This document shows, in pieces, positions 1-7,798 of a stretch of DNA of 33,862 nucleotides. Position 1 is the first letter of the stretch. Each line of letters begins with the position of its first letter. A program made the translations under genes and the position numbers. The notes beneath the pieces were generated by a model. That model worked only from the letters and a program-made list of their open reading frames with translations. It searched no databases and had not been told where the DNA came from. The stretch comes from CAZLIC01 sp964559535 (lineage in GTDB: Bacteria > Pseudomonadota > Alphaproteobacteria > Rhodobacterales > Rhodobacteraceae). The DNA lies in NCBI GenBank assembly GCA_964559535.1, contig CAZLIC010000044.1, positions 1-33,862 of the forward strand, given 5' to 3'.

Positions 1-1
1 C

Positions 2-1108
2 AATGGCAACGTTGTGGTCGTCTGGCAACAGGCCTTCGGGTCGGTCCCCGACACCAACAAGGCCGGCATCGCCGCGCGCATCTTCACGGCGGCGGGCGTG
101 GCTGTGACCGGCGTCTTCGGTGTCAACACCACCACGGCCGGCGACCAGCTGGATGCCGAGGTGGCGGCGCTGGCCGGGGGCGGCTTTGTGGTGACCTGGA
201 TGGACAACAGCCGCAGTGGTGGCGACACGTCGCTCAACGCCGTCCGGGCGCAGCGGTTCGACGATGCCGGCGCCAAGCTGGGCGGCGAGATTCTGGTCAA
301 CACCAACACGACGGGCAACCAGAACGCCCCCGCCGTGATCGGCCTGTCGGATGGCCGGTTCATCATCGCCTGGACCGATCAGGGCGCCTCGACGGGCTGG
401 GACATCAACGCGCAACTGTTCAACGCCGACGGCACGCCCTCGGGCAGCGAGTTCCTGGTCAGCGGCGTGATCGAAAATAACCAGACCGGTGCCACGCTGA
501 CCGAACTGTCCGATGGCCGCGTGGCCGTGGGCTGGCATGGCCCGCAGTTTCTGGGGGGCGAGTCGAGTGACATCGGCGGCCAGATCATCGACCCGCGCGA
601 GGCGGCGATCCGCTTCAGCGGCACGGCGGCAGACGAGATCGCCGTGGGCACCCGGTTCAACGACCGGCTGTCCGGCGGCAAGGGCGACGACCGGCTGTTC
701 GGCGCCGACCGCAAGGACACGCTGGACGGCGGCAACGGCAACGACCGGCTGGATGGCGGCCTTGGGGTGGACGCGCTGACCGGCGGCAAGGGCGCGGATG
801 CCTTCGTGTTCACCGACATCCGCGATTCCTCGAACAGTCCGGCCGACCGCGACCGGATCTTCGATTTCCGTCCGTCGCAGGGCGATGTGATCGACCTGTC
901 GGCCATCGACGCCGACAGCACCACCGAGGGCAACAACGCGTTCACGTTTGTCGGCAGCGGCCCGTTCACCGCGCTGGGACAGGTGCGCGCCTTCCAGTCG
1001 GGGGCCGACACGGTGATCGAGGTGAACACCAAGGGCGGTCTTGGCGGCGACATGCAGATCGTGCTGTCAGGGCTGCACGTGCTGGTCGAGGGCGACTTGG
1101 TGCTGTAG
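2..1108 (+). CDS. RTX/serralysin-type calcium-binding protein, C-terminal part (5' end outside window)
   Basis: The reading frame is open from the left edge (base 2), so this is the C-terminal 368 or so residues of a longer secreted protein. The first two thirds hold about three imperfect repeats of roughly 50-60 residues built around 'GGFVVTWMDNS', 'DGRFIIAWTD' and 'DGRVAVGWHG', each followed by an 'AQRFDDAGAKLGGEILVN'-like stretch, a pattern known from large RTX adhesins. Around bases 640-800 there are glycine/aspartate nonapeptides (LSGGKGDDRL, LDGGNGNDRL, LTGGKGADAF) of the Ca2+-binding beta-roll type. The last 100 residues (DRIFDFRPSQGDVIDLSAID) match the serralysin C-terminal/type I secretion region. 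Export by a type I system without a cleaved signal peptide is the family norm; no T1SS genes are in the window. The catalytic or adhesive N-terminus is not visible, so the role is unknown. Confidence 0.85.
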   Translation, partial: NGNVVVVWQQAFGSVPDTNKAGIAARIFTAAGVAVTGVFGVNTTTAGDQLDAEVAALAGGGFVVTWMDNSRSGGDTSLNAVRAQRFDDAGAKLGGEILVNTNTTGNQNAPAVIGLSDGRFIIAWTDQGASTGWDINAQLFNADGTPSGSEFLVSGVIENNQTGATLTELSDGRVAVGWHGPQFLGGESSDIGGQIIDPREAAIRFSGTAADEIAVGTRFNDRLSGGKGDDRLFGADRKDTLDGGNGNDRLDGGLGVDALTGGKGADAFVFTDIRDSSNSPADRDRIFDFRPSQGDVIDLSAIDADSTTEGNNAFTFVGSGPFTALGQVRAFQSGADTVIEVNTKGGLGGDMQIVLSGLHVLVEGDLVL

Positions 1109-1155
1109 CCGGGTGCAGGGGCTGCCAGCTGCCCCGTCTCAGCCCGGAGCACGAC

Positions 1156-2382
1156 GTGACATCGCCCAACCGGACCGAACGCCGTGCCGTGGTGATGGGG
1201 GTGACCGGCGGCCTTGCCTTTGCCGCCGGGGCGCTGCTGGCCGGGTTGCGGCAGCACGACGCCGGGTTCAGCGGCGATGTGCTGCTGTTTCACGACGGGG
1301 TGACGGCAGCGCAGCAGGCGGCGTTCCTGCGGCTGTACCCGGCCGTGCGCTTCGTGCCCTTCGGCGCGGCCGATGTTGCGGCGCGGCTGGGGTTGCCCGT
1401 GGATCATCCCGGGCTGGCGGCGGTGTTGGCGCGCGGCAGCGCGCTGATGCTGGCCAAGCTGGAGATGCCCGCGCTGCTGGACCGGTATGACCGCTGCGTG
1501 TGGCTGGACGCCGACATTCTGGTGCGCGGGCCCTGGGGCGGTGTGTGGGACTTTGGCGCGCTGGCCTGGCGGCCGCTGGCCGAAGGTGCGGCCGGGCGCA
1601 GGGCGGCGACGCTGGCACGGCTTGCCGACCTGCCGCTGGCGATTGCGGTGCCGTTGCCGAACGGTGGCGTGGTGGGCGTGTCGCGGCGGCTGCCGGATGG
1701 GGCGGCGGCAGGACTGTGGGCGCTGGCCCGGCGGCTGGTGGCGGAAACCGAAGCCGACACGGTGGACGAACTGGCGTTCTGGCTGTTCGCCGCATCGCGC
1801 GGGGTGCCGGTGACACGCCTGCCGATGGGTCTGAACCACCCGGTAAACAAGGCCGGGGCCGGGGCGGCCACGTTGGTGCATGCCATCGGGCCGCACAAGT
1901 TCTGGAACGCCGCGCCGCTGCGCCAGTTGTGGCCGGACTGGCAGGCGCATCAGGCGAAATGGGTGGCGGCAGGGGGTGACGGCTACGATGGCCCGCTGCT
2001 GCTGGCAGACGTGCACCCCGAAGACCCGGGGCTGGTGATGCAGGCGGCAGCGCACCGGGCCGATTGGCTGGCGCTGTACGACGGGTTGCGCGACGACCTG
2101 CCGATGGGGTTGCAGGTGGACCCGCGGTTGGACCGCAAGTACATGCGGCTGACCTTTGCCGGGCTGCCCGCGTCGCGCCACCTGCGGCTTTCGGCAACGC
2201 CGAACCCGCGGCGCATCCTGCTGGACCTGCGGCTGGAACGGACCGTTCTGCCGGCGGTGCTGGCCATCCTGCGGCACGAAGTGGCCGACCTGCGGACCGA
2301 AGCAGAAGCGGTGGTCAGCCTGCCGCGGACCGACTTGCCGCGCGCCCTGCTGGCCGTGACGGCAGCCGTGTTGCCGGGCTGA
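1156..2382 (+). CDS. GT8-like glycosyltransferase
   Basis: A 408-residue protein starting at GTG, with GGAG six bases upstream (1146-1149). It carries a nucleotide-sugar/metal DxD motif in 'CVWLDADILV' (DAD about residues 118-120) preceded by 'LAKLEMPALLDRYDR', and a later 'VHAIGPHKFW' matching the HxxGxxKxW signature of GT8 (glycogenin/LgtC-like) enzymes. The N-terminal 30 residues are hydrophobic (VVMGVTGGLAFAAGALLAG) but look like the first beta-alpha unit of a GT-A fold rather than a signal peptide. It should transfer a sugar from a nucleotide donor in the cytoplasm; donor and acceptor are unknown. It follows the RTX gene by 47 bases on the same strand and may be co-transcribed. Its stop lies two bases from the stop of the convergent NYN gene. 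The C-terminal 130 residues match nothing I recognise. Confidence 0.75.
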   Translation: MTSPNRTERRAVVMGVTGGLAFAAGALLAGLRQHDAGFSGDVLLFHDGVTAAQQAAFLRLYPAVRFVPFGAADVAARLGLPVDHPGLAAVLARGSALMLAKLEMPALLDRYDRCVWLDADILVRGPWGGVWDFGALAWRPLAEGAAGRRAATLARLADLPLAIAVPLPNGGVVGVSRRLPDGAAAGLWALARRLVAETEADTVDELAFWLFAASRGVPVTRLPMGLNHPVNKAGAGAATLVHAIGPHKFWNAAPLRQLWPDWQAHQAKWVAAGGDGYDGPLLLADVHPEDPGLVMQAAAHRADWLALYDGLRDDLPMGLQVDPRLDRKYMRLTFAGLPASRHLRLSATPNPRRILLDLRLERTVLPAVLAILRHEVADLRTEAEAVVSLPRTDLPRALLAVTAAVLPG

Positions 2383-2384
2383 CC

Positions 2385-3173
2385 CTAGGCCACGTCGCGC
2401 ATTTCCAGCAGGCTGCCGCGTTTGCGCACCTCGAAGCGGCTGATCTTGGCGACAAGGTCGGACAGTTTCGGGGCGCCGTAGGTGCGGGTGTCGAAATCGG
2501 GGTTGGCCTGCGTGATGAACTGGCCCACCTGGCCCAGCGTGTACCACTCGCCGTCCGGGTCGATGGCGCGCATGGCGGCAATGATGAGCGGGATGGCCTT
2601 CTGCGGCGGTTCCTTCATCGGGCGCGGCGGGGGCAGGTCGGCGGTGGCCGCAGGGGGCGGGGGCACGCTGCTGCCTGTGCCGCCGAAGGTGCCGGGCAAG
2701 GACGGGCGCGGGGCCTCGCGGACCTCGTCGCGCGCGTTCAGGTTTTCCACATAGATGAACCGCTTGCAGGCCATGCGGAACGCCTCGGGCGTCTTCATCT
2801 CGCCGATGCCGTAGACATCCAGCCCCTGTTCGCGAATACGCGCGGCAAGCCGCGTAAAATCGCTGTCGGACGACACCAGGACGAAGCCGTCGAACAGGCC
2901 GGAATGCAGGAAGTCCATGGCGGCAATGACAAGGCCAATGTCGGAGGCGTTCTTGCCCTTGGTGTTGGAGAACTGCTGGTCGGGGACCATGCCGTAGCCC
3001 GCCACCTTCTTGGCCCAGGCGTTCAGCCGCTGCGCCGACCAGTCGCCGTAGATGCGCCGCACCGAAGCTTCGCCCAACGCCGCGATCTCTTCGAAGATCG
3101 CCTCGGCATAGCCGGCGGGCACGTTGTCGGCATCGATCAGCACGCAAAGGCGCGGGGCGCGGGGGTCGGGCAT
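2385..3173 (-). CDS. NYN-domain protein with C-terminal OST-HTH/LOTUS domain
   Basis: A 262-residue protein whose start is supported by AAAGGAG five bases before the ATG (reading the minus strand). Residues about 8-150 form a NYN (PIN-like, DUF88/LabA) domain. It shows 'LCVLIDADNVPAGY' with the first catalytic Asp pair, 'KNASDIGLVIAAMDFL' with a second acidic site, and 'LVSSDSDFTRLAARIREQG' with the third. Residues about 190-262 ('PLIIAAMRAIDPDGEWYTLGQVGQFI' to 'FEVRKRGSLLEMRDV') fit an OST-HTH/LOTUS RNA-binding module. Such two-domain proteins are predicted metal-dependent RNases with an RNA-binding tail. Proline-rich sequence at about 160-185 links the two domains. The acidic residues expected for catalysis are all present. 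The RNA target is unknown. It is transcribed divergently from the DUF922-like gene. Confidence 0.85.
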   Translation of the reverse strand: MPDPRAPRLCVLIDADNVPAGYAEAIFEEIAALGEASVRRIYGDWSAQRLNAWAKKVAGYGMVPDQQFSNTKGKNASDIGLVIAAMDFLHSGLFDGFVLVSSDSDFTRLAARIREQGLDVYGIGEMKTPEAFRMACKRFIYVENLNARDEVREAPRPSLPGTFGGTGSSVPPPPAATADLPPPRPMKEPPQKAIPLIIAAMRAIDPDGEWYTLGQVGQFITQANPDFDTRTYGAPKLSDLVAKISRFEVRKRGSLLEMRDVA

Positions 3174-3277
3174 GAGGTCTCCTTTGCGTCCTTGTGGCAG
3201 ATGCGGGCGGGGCGCGAAAGGCTTTGGTGCGCGGCCGAGGGGGCGCTAGCATGACGCAGCAACGGCGGGAGACGGTG

Positions 3278-3880
3278 ATGGCACCGAAGGGCAAGTGCAG
3301 CGTGAAGATGGAGACGGCCAAGGTCTCGGCCTACAAGGTGGCGGGCAAGACGCTGGCCGAAATCTGGGCCGAGATCGAGAAGAAGGGGCCCAAGGACGGC
3401 GGGCAGGCGCGGGCGGGCTATACCGAGGCGCCCTTCGACAGCCCCGCCGCGTCGGCCTTCGACGGCGAGACCACACCCAAGGAAAAGGACGCGCCCGAAT
3501 ACGAGGCGACGGTGTGGTTCAAGGATGCCAAGATCACCGTGACGCCGACGATCAAGGTGCCGGAACTGGCCAGCGACAAAGAGCTGTCGGACGCCGCCAA
3601 GAAGGAATGGGCCAGGTTCGTGAAGGAGTTGCGCGCCCACGAGGACGAGCATGTGGCGGCCACCCAGAAGGTGCTGGAGGAGGCAGCCAAGGAGATTGCC
3701 AAGCTGGAGGGCAAGGGCAAGGGAAAGGACAAGAAGGCCGCCATCAAGGCCGCACAGGACGACCATGCCAACCAGATGAAGCCCTATGACCAGGCCAAGC
3801 TGGACAAGCTGGTGAAGGACGCCAACAAGAAGCTGGACACCGGCGGCCACGGCCCCACGCTGAAGACGTCGATCGAATGA
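3278..3880 (+). CDS. DUF922-like protein with HEXXH metalloprotease motif
   Basis: I chose the ATG at 3278 because GGGAG lies six bases upstream (3267-3271); in-frame starts at 3194 and 3251 are possible but lack a comparable site. The 200-residue product is lysine/glutamate-rich. It has 'VSAYKVAGKTLAEIWAEI' near the N-terminus, a beta-rich middle (YEATVWFKDAKITVTPTIKV), then 'WARFVKELRAHEDEHV', where HEDEH (about 121-125) is an HEXXH zinc motif in the same WxxFxxxLxxHExxH setting as DUF922 'predicted secreted Zn-dependent proteases'. Unlike typical DUF922 proteins, no signal peptide precedes it from this start or from the upstream ones, so export, if any, would need another route. The C-terminus has a highly charged helix. 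The stop overlaps the next small frame as ATGA. Proteolytic activity is not demonstrated by sequence alone. Confidence 0.65.
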   Translation: MAPKGKCSVKMETAKVSAYKVAGKTLAEIWAEIEKKGPKDGGQARAGYTEAPFDSPAASAFDGETTPKEKDAPEYEATVWFKDAKITVTPTIKVPELASDKELSDAAKKEWARFVKELRAHEDEHVAATQKVLEEAAKEIAKLEGKGKGKDKKAAIKAAQDDHANQMKPYDQAKLDKLVKDANKKLDTGGHGPTLKTSIE

Positions 3881-4082
3881 CACCCGAGGCGATGGCCATG
3901 GCGATGCGGCTGGACCTGCCCGACTGCACCGAGGTGCACAGGGCTTCGTCGGGACTGCCGGACCTGCTGTTGCGGGTGTTCGGGCCTGAAGTGGCCTTGG
4001 CGGGCGGGCGACCATCGGGGTGGTGGCGTCGGCGGGCGGGGTCTGTTTCGAAACCTGGGCGACGGTCGAGGTGGCGGATTGA
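3877..4082 (+). pseudogene. RidA/YjgF-family C-terminal remnant with a frameshift
   Basis: The frame opens at ATG 3877, overlapping the previous stop (ATGA), and reads 'LDLPDCTEVHRASSGLPDLL', then 'LLRVFGPEVALAG'. After about base 4005 this frame turns into an Arg/Trp-rich tail. In the frame one base earlier it continues as 'RATIGVVASAGGVCFETWA', then 'TVEVAD', ending at TGA 4080-4082. Joined, this resembles the last 55-60 residues of RidA-family (YjgF) imine deaminases (PDFT..., VFGP..., R-A-x-x-G-V..., VE-x-E-A). A single-base loss in the GC-rich run 4001-4010 (cgggcgggcg) explains the shift. The N-terminal half of the family is missing, and the frame upstream does not resemble it. It lies 56 bases before the hydroxylase cluster. 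It could be a true remnant or a sequencing error in an unusual short gene. Confidence 0.55.
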
Positions 4083-4138
4083 ATGACCGGGCCAAGGCGC
4101 GTTGACACCGGCCGGGCAGCGGCGCCACTGTTCGGCGC

Positions 4139-4966
4139 ATGAGTTATGTCCGCCCCGAAACCCTGACCGAAGCTGTCGCGCTGGCGGCGCGTGGCGCGCG
4201 CGTGCTGGCGGGCGGGACCGACATCTATCCGCTGACGCGCGAGCAGGACCTGGCGGGGCCGGTGGTGGACATCGCCGGGGTGCCGGGGCTGCGGGGGATT
4301 TCCCGTTCGGCGGAAGGTTTGCGGATCGGCGCCTGCACGACCTGGGCCGATGTTGCGGCGGCGGACCTGCCGCCGGGGCTGGCGGCGCTGGCGATGGCCG
4401 CGCGGCAGGTGGGCGGGCGGCAGATCCAGACGGCGGGGACGGTGGGCGGCAACCTGTGCACCGCGTCCCCGGCCGCCGACGGGGTGCCGCCGCTCTTGGC
4501 CTGCGATGCGCAGGTGGAGATTGCCGGGCCTGCGGGGGTGCGAAGGCTGGCGCTGGGCGCATTCCTGGCCGGGCCGCGACGCACGGCGCTGTGGCCGGGC
4601 GAGGTGCTGGTGGCGGTGCATCTTCCGCAGGCGGGGCTGGCGGGGCGGTCGGCCTTCCTGAAGCTGGGGGCGCGGGCCTATCTGGTGATCTCGATCGTGA
4701 TGGTGGCGGTGCGACTGGAGGTTTCGCGCGGCGTGGTGGCCCGGGCGGCCGTGGCCGTGGGGTCGGCTGCGCCCACGGCGCGGCGGCTGCCTTTGGTCGA
4801 ACGCGCCGTGCAGGGCGTGCCGGTGGCGCGGGCGGCGGATGCGGTTTCGGCGGCGGATGTGGCGGCGGGGTTGGCGCCGATCGACGACATCCGGGCGACG
4901 GCGGCCTATCGGCTGGAGGCCGCGGCGGCGCTGGTGCGGCGGGCGGTGGCCGAGGTGGCCGGATGA
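4139..4966 (+). CDS. Xanthine dehydrogenase-family FAD-binding subunit (CoxM/CutM-like)
   Basis: A 275-residue medium subunit of a molybdenum hydroxylase. The N-terminal PCMH-type FAD domain shows 'ARVLAGGTDIYPLTRE' (pyrophosphate-contacting GGTD loop) and 'AGTVGGNLCTASPAADGVPP' (the second FAD loop, TxGGNxxxxSPxxD). The C-terminal third (AVGSAAPTARRLPLVE, AYRLEAAAALVRRAV) matches the CO-dehydrogenase flavoprotein C-terminal domain. It passes electrons from the 2Fe-2S centres of the partner subunit to an acceptor via FAD. It is the first intact gene of the plus-strand cluster, and its stop overlaps the start of the fused Fe-S/Mo subunit by four bases (ATGA), the usual sign of coupled translation of one enzyme's subunits. 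The length is normal for the family. The substrate cannot be read from this subunit. No clear sigma-70 promoter is visible upstream; TTGACA at 4102-4107 lacks a good -10. Confidence 0.9.
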   Translation: MSYVRPETLTEAVALAARGARVLAGGTDIYPLTREQDLAGPVVDIAGVPGLRGISRSAEGLRIGACTTWADVAAADLPPGLAALAMAARQVGGRQIQTAGTVGGNLCTASPAADGVPPLLACDAQVEIAGPAGVRRLALGAFLAGPRRTALWPGEVLVAVHLPQAGLAGRSAFLKLGARAYLVISIVMVAVRLEVSRGVVARAAVAVGSAAPTARRLPLVERAVQGVPVARAADAVSAADVAAGLAPIDDIRATAAYRLEAAAALVRRAVAEVAG

Positions 4967-7725
4967 CGCCCGAGGATGCAGCGCCGATGGCGGGGTTCGG
5001 CTGCACGGTGAACGGCCGCGCGATGCGTCTGGATGCGGGGCCGACACGCCGCCTGTCGGACGTGCTGCGCGAAGGGGCGGGGCTGCGCGGCACCAAGGTG
5101 GGCTGCGACGCGGGCGACTGCGGCGCCTGCACGGTGCTGCTGGACGGCGCACCCGTCTGCGCCTGCCTGACCCCCGCCGCGCGGGTGCAGGGGCGGGTGG
5201 TGGAGACCGTGGAATCGGGCGACCCGCTGCTGGGGCGCCTGCGCGCGGCGTTTCTGGCCGAGGGCGCGGCGCAATGCGGCATCTGCACGCCAGGCATGCT
5301 GATGGCGGCTTTGCCGCTGCTGCGGGTGGGCGGGGCGGTGGACGAGGCGGCGGTGATGGACGCCATCGGCGGTGTGCTGTGCCGCTGTACGGGGTATCGC
5401 AAGATCGTGGCGGCGGTGCTGGCGGCCAGCGCCGGGGGGCTGTCTGCCCCCGCGACTGCCTGTTCTCGAACCGGTGGCGAACCGTCAGTCGCCCCCCGAG
5501 GGTATTTGGGCAAGGATGAGGATGCGGTTGGGCAGAGCGTGCCCCGCATCGACGGCGCGGCGAAGGTGGCGGGGGACAGCTTCGGGGCGGACGAGTGGGT
5601 GCCGGGCGGGCTGGTTCTGCGGGCGGTGCGCTCGCCCCATCCACACGCTGCGTTTTCGTTCGGGGACGTCGTGGGTTGGGTGAAGGCCACGCCGGGCGCC
5701 GTTGCGGTGTGGACGGCGGACGATGTGCCGGGGCGCAATGCCTTTGGCGTGATCCCGCCCTTTGCCGACCAGCCCGCGCTGGCCGCCTCTCCGGCGCGGT
5801 TCCGCGGCGAGGCGGTGGCGCTGGTGGCGTTTGAGGATGACGGGCGGGTGCCGGACCTTTCGGCGTTTCCGGTGACGTGGGAGGTGCTGCCCGCGATCAC
5901 CGATCCGGCGATGGCGGCCGACGCGGCGCCCCTGCATGCGAAGCGCCCCGGCAACCTGCTGATCGAGGGCCGGGTGAAGCGCGGCGATGCCGAGGCGGGG
6001 CTGGCGGCGGCGGCGCATGTCGTGGACCACGCGATGGAGACGGGCTTTGTCGAGCACGCCTACATCGAGCCCGAGGCCGGGGCGGCCTGGATGGAGGGCG
6101 ACACCCTGTGCATCCGCGCCTGCACGCAGGCCCCGGTGATGGATCAGGAGGTTACCGCGGCGGTGCTGGGCCTGCCCTGCGACCTGGTGCGGATCATTCC
6201 TTCGGCGGTGGGCGGCGGGTTCGGGTCGAAGCTGGACGTGTCCTTGCAGCCCTTGCTGGGACTGGCGGTGCTGAAGACGGGGCGCCCGGCGCGGATGGTC
6301 TATTCCCGCGGGGAAAGCATGGCCTCCACCACCAAGCGCCATCCGGCGCGGATGCGCGGGCGGATCGGCTGCGATGCGGGCGGGCGGATCACCGGGATGG
6401 CGTTTGACGGCGTCTTCGACACCGGCGCCTATGCCAGCTGGGGGCCGACCGTGGCCAACCGCGTGCCGGTTCACGCCTCCGGGCCATACCGGACGCCCAA
6501 CTACCTGGCCCGGGCAAGGGCCATGCACACGCACAACCCGGTATCGGGCGCCTTCCGCGGCTTCGGCGTGCCGCAGGCCGCGATCTGGCAAGAGACTGCC
6601 TACGACATCCTGGCCGAGAAGGCGGGGATCGACCGGCTGGAGTTCCGCATCCTGAACGCCCTGCGCGACGGTGACCCGACGGTGACCGGGCAGGTGCTGG
6701 CCAGTACCGGCATCGCGCAATGCCTTCAGGCGCTGCGGCCGCACTGGGCGCGCGCCCTGCGGGACCTTGTGCCGGGGCGCGGGGTGGGCGTGGCGTCCTG
6801 CTGGTACGGCTGCGGCAACACGGGGCTGGCGAACCCCTCGACCATCCGCATCGGGCTGTCGGGCGCGGGCCGGGTGGTGCTGCATCAGGGCGCGACGGAC
6901 ATCGGGCAGGGGTCCAATACGGTGATCGCGCAGATTGCCTCTGCCGCCTTGGGCCTGCCGCTGGCCGCGTTCGACCTGATCGGGCCGGATACGGCGCTGA
7001 CGCCGGATGCCGGGAAGACCTCGGCCAGTCGGCAGACCTTTGTCACCGGGCGGGCGGCGCTGGCCGCTGGCCGCGCCTTGCGGGCCGAGGTGCTGCGGCG
7101 GCTGAACATGGGCGACGGGGCGGTGCTTTGGCTTGACGGCGCGCAGGTGACGGGGCGCGAGGGCAATGTCACGGCGTCGCTTGACCTTGCCGCGCTGGCG
7201 CCAGACGCGCGCGGCTATGCGCTGTCGGCCGAAGAGACCTATGACCCGCCGACCAAGCCCTTGGATGCCGACGGGCAGGGCAACCCTTATGCGCTTTACG
7301 GCTTCGGCGCGCAGATGGTGGAACTGGCGGTGGACGCGGAGCTTGGCACGGTGACGCTCTTGAAGATCACCGCCGCGCATGACGTCGGAAAGGCGATCAA
7401 CCCCGCGCTCTGCGAAGGCCAGATCGAAGGCGGCATCGCGCAGGGCATCGGGCTGGCGCTGATGGAGGAGTACATCCCCGGCCGGACCGAGAACCTGCAC
7501 GACTACCTGATCCCCACCGCGGGCGACGTGCCGCCGGTGGAGTCGATCCTGATCGAGGTGCCCGACCCCGAGGGTCCCTATGGCGCGCGGGGCCTGGGCG
7601 AGCATGTGCTGATCCCGACCGCGCCCGCGATCCTGAACGCGATAAGGCAGGCGACGGGGGTATTGCCTGACCGGCTGCCGGTGCTGCCGCACCGATTGCT
7701 TGCGGCGATGGGCGCGCGGCGATGA
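4963..7725 (+). CDS. Fused 2Fe-2S / molybdopterin-binding subunit of an XDH-family hydroxylase
   Basis: A 920-residue protein starting at ATG 4963. Residues about 10-150 are the small Fe-S subunit: C48, C53, C56 and C68 bind the plant-type cluster, and C105, C108, C140 and C142 (CGICTPG and CRCTGY) bind the second. Residues about 190-920 are the large Moco subunit, with 'GQSVPRIDGAAKVAGD', 'GGGFGSKLDV', 'GAFRGFGVPQ', 'GATDIGQGSNTV', 'TSASRQTFVTG' and 'YGARGLGEHVLIPTAPAI', where the Glu of GEH occupies the conserved catalytic position (usually GEP). These subunits are normally separate polypeptides. Here residues about 157-186 form a low-complexity linker encoded by a copy of the dispersed GC-palindrome repeat. 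The enzyme should hydroxylate an N-heterocycle or aldehyde with water as oxygen donor. The adjacent reductase suggests a nicotinate-like ring, but the substrate is not proven. Confidence 0.9.
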   Translation: MTPEDAAPMAGFGCTVNGRAMRLDAGPTRRLSDVLREGAGLRGTKVGCDAGDCGACTVLLDGAPVCACLTPAARVQGRVVETVESGDPLLGRLRAAFLAEGAAQCGICTPGMLMAALPLLRVGGAVDEAAVMDAIGGVLCRCTGYRKIVAAVLAASAGGLSAPATACSRTGGEPSVAPRGYLGKDEDAVGQSVPRIDGAAKVAGDSFGADEWVPGGLVLRAVRSPHPHAAFSFGDVVGWVKATPGAVAVWTADDVPGRNAFGVIPPFADQPALAASPARFRGEAVALVAFEDDGRVPDLSAFPVTWEVLPAITDPAMAADAAPLHAKRPGNLLIEGRVKRGDAEAGLAAAAHVVDHAMETGFVEHAYIEPEAGAAWMEGDTLCIRACTQAPVMDQEVTAAVLGLPCDLVRIIPSAVGGGFGSKLDVSLQPLLGLAVLKTGRPARMVYSRGESMASTTKRHPARMRGRIGCDAGGRITGMAFDGVFDTGAYASWGPTVANRVPVHASGPYRTPNYLARARAMHTHNPVSGAFRGFGVPQAAIWQETAYDILAEKAGIDRLEFRILNALRDGDPTVTGQVLASTGIAQCLQALRPHWARALRDLVPGRGVGVASCWYGCGNTGLANPSTIRIGLSGAGRVVLHQGATDIGQGSNTVIAQIASAALGLPLAAFDLIGPDTALTPDAGKTSASRQTFVTGRAALAAGRALRAEVLRRLNMGDGAVLWLDGAQVTGREGNVTASLDLAALAPDARGYALSAEETYDPPTKPLDADGQGNPYALYGFGAQMVELAVDAELGTVTLLKITAAHDVGKAINPALCEGQIEGGIAQGIGLALMEEYIPGRTENLHDYLIPTAGDVPPVESILIEVPDPEGPYGARGLGEHVLIPTAPAILNAIRQATGVLPDRLPVLPHRLLAAMGARR
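5431..5520 (+). repeat. GC-palindrome repeat, copy e, inside a coding sequence (domain linker)
   Basis: The stretch carries GGGGGC-tgtct-GCCCCC (5435-5440/5446-5451), then a further dyad GCGACTG (5452-5458)/CAGTCGC (5486-5492), then the family's conserved tail 'ggtatttgggcaaggatgag' (5501-5520). It matches intergenic copy c at 14491-14543 apart from the extra central hairpin. It is translated as an Ala/Gly/Pro/Ser-rich linker of the fused hydroxylase. Confidence 0.7.
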
Positions 7726-7729
7726 GCGG

Positions 7730-7780
7730 GCAAATTTCTTGCAGAAAGAAATTTGCAAATTCCTTTCTTCAAGGAATTTG
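7730..7780 (+). promoter_or_regulatory. AT-rich double hairpin between hydroxylase and reductase genes
   Basis: Two adjacent perfect dyads lie just after the hydroxylase stop: gcaaatttctt (7730-7740)/aagaaatttgc (7746-7756), and caaattcctt (7756-7765)/aaggaatttg (7771-7780), each with a 5-base loop. The arms can also pair in other combinations because all carry aaattt-like cores. The low GC content contrasts sharply with the surroundings. It may be an mRNA-stabilising or attenuating element, or a repeat-family member; no function is shown. Confidence 0.7.
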
Positions 7781-7798
7781 TGGCGAGGCAGTCATGCG

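Noticed and set aside
379..3321. A 980-codon minus-strand open frame across the RTX, GT8 and NYN genes.
   Set aside because: It runs opposite or out of frame to three well-supported genes, is rich in Arg, Pro and His as expected for antisense GC-rich DNA, and has no recognisable domain.
4102..4130. TTGACA at 4102-4107 as the -35 of the cluster promoter.
   Set aside because: With a 17-base spacer the -10 would be ccactg, which is not convincing, and the ATG would be only nine bases beyond it.
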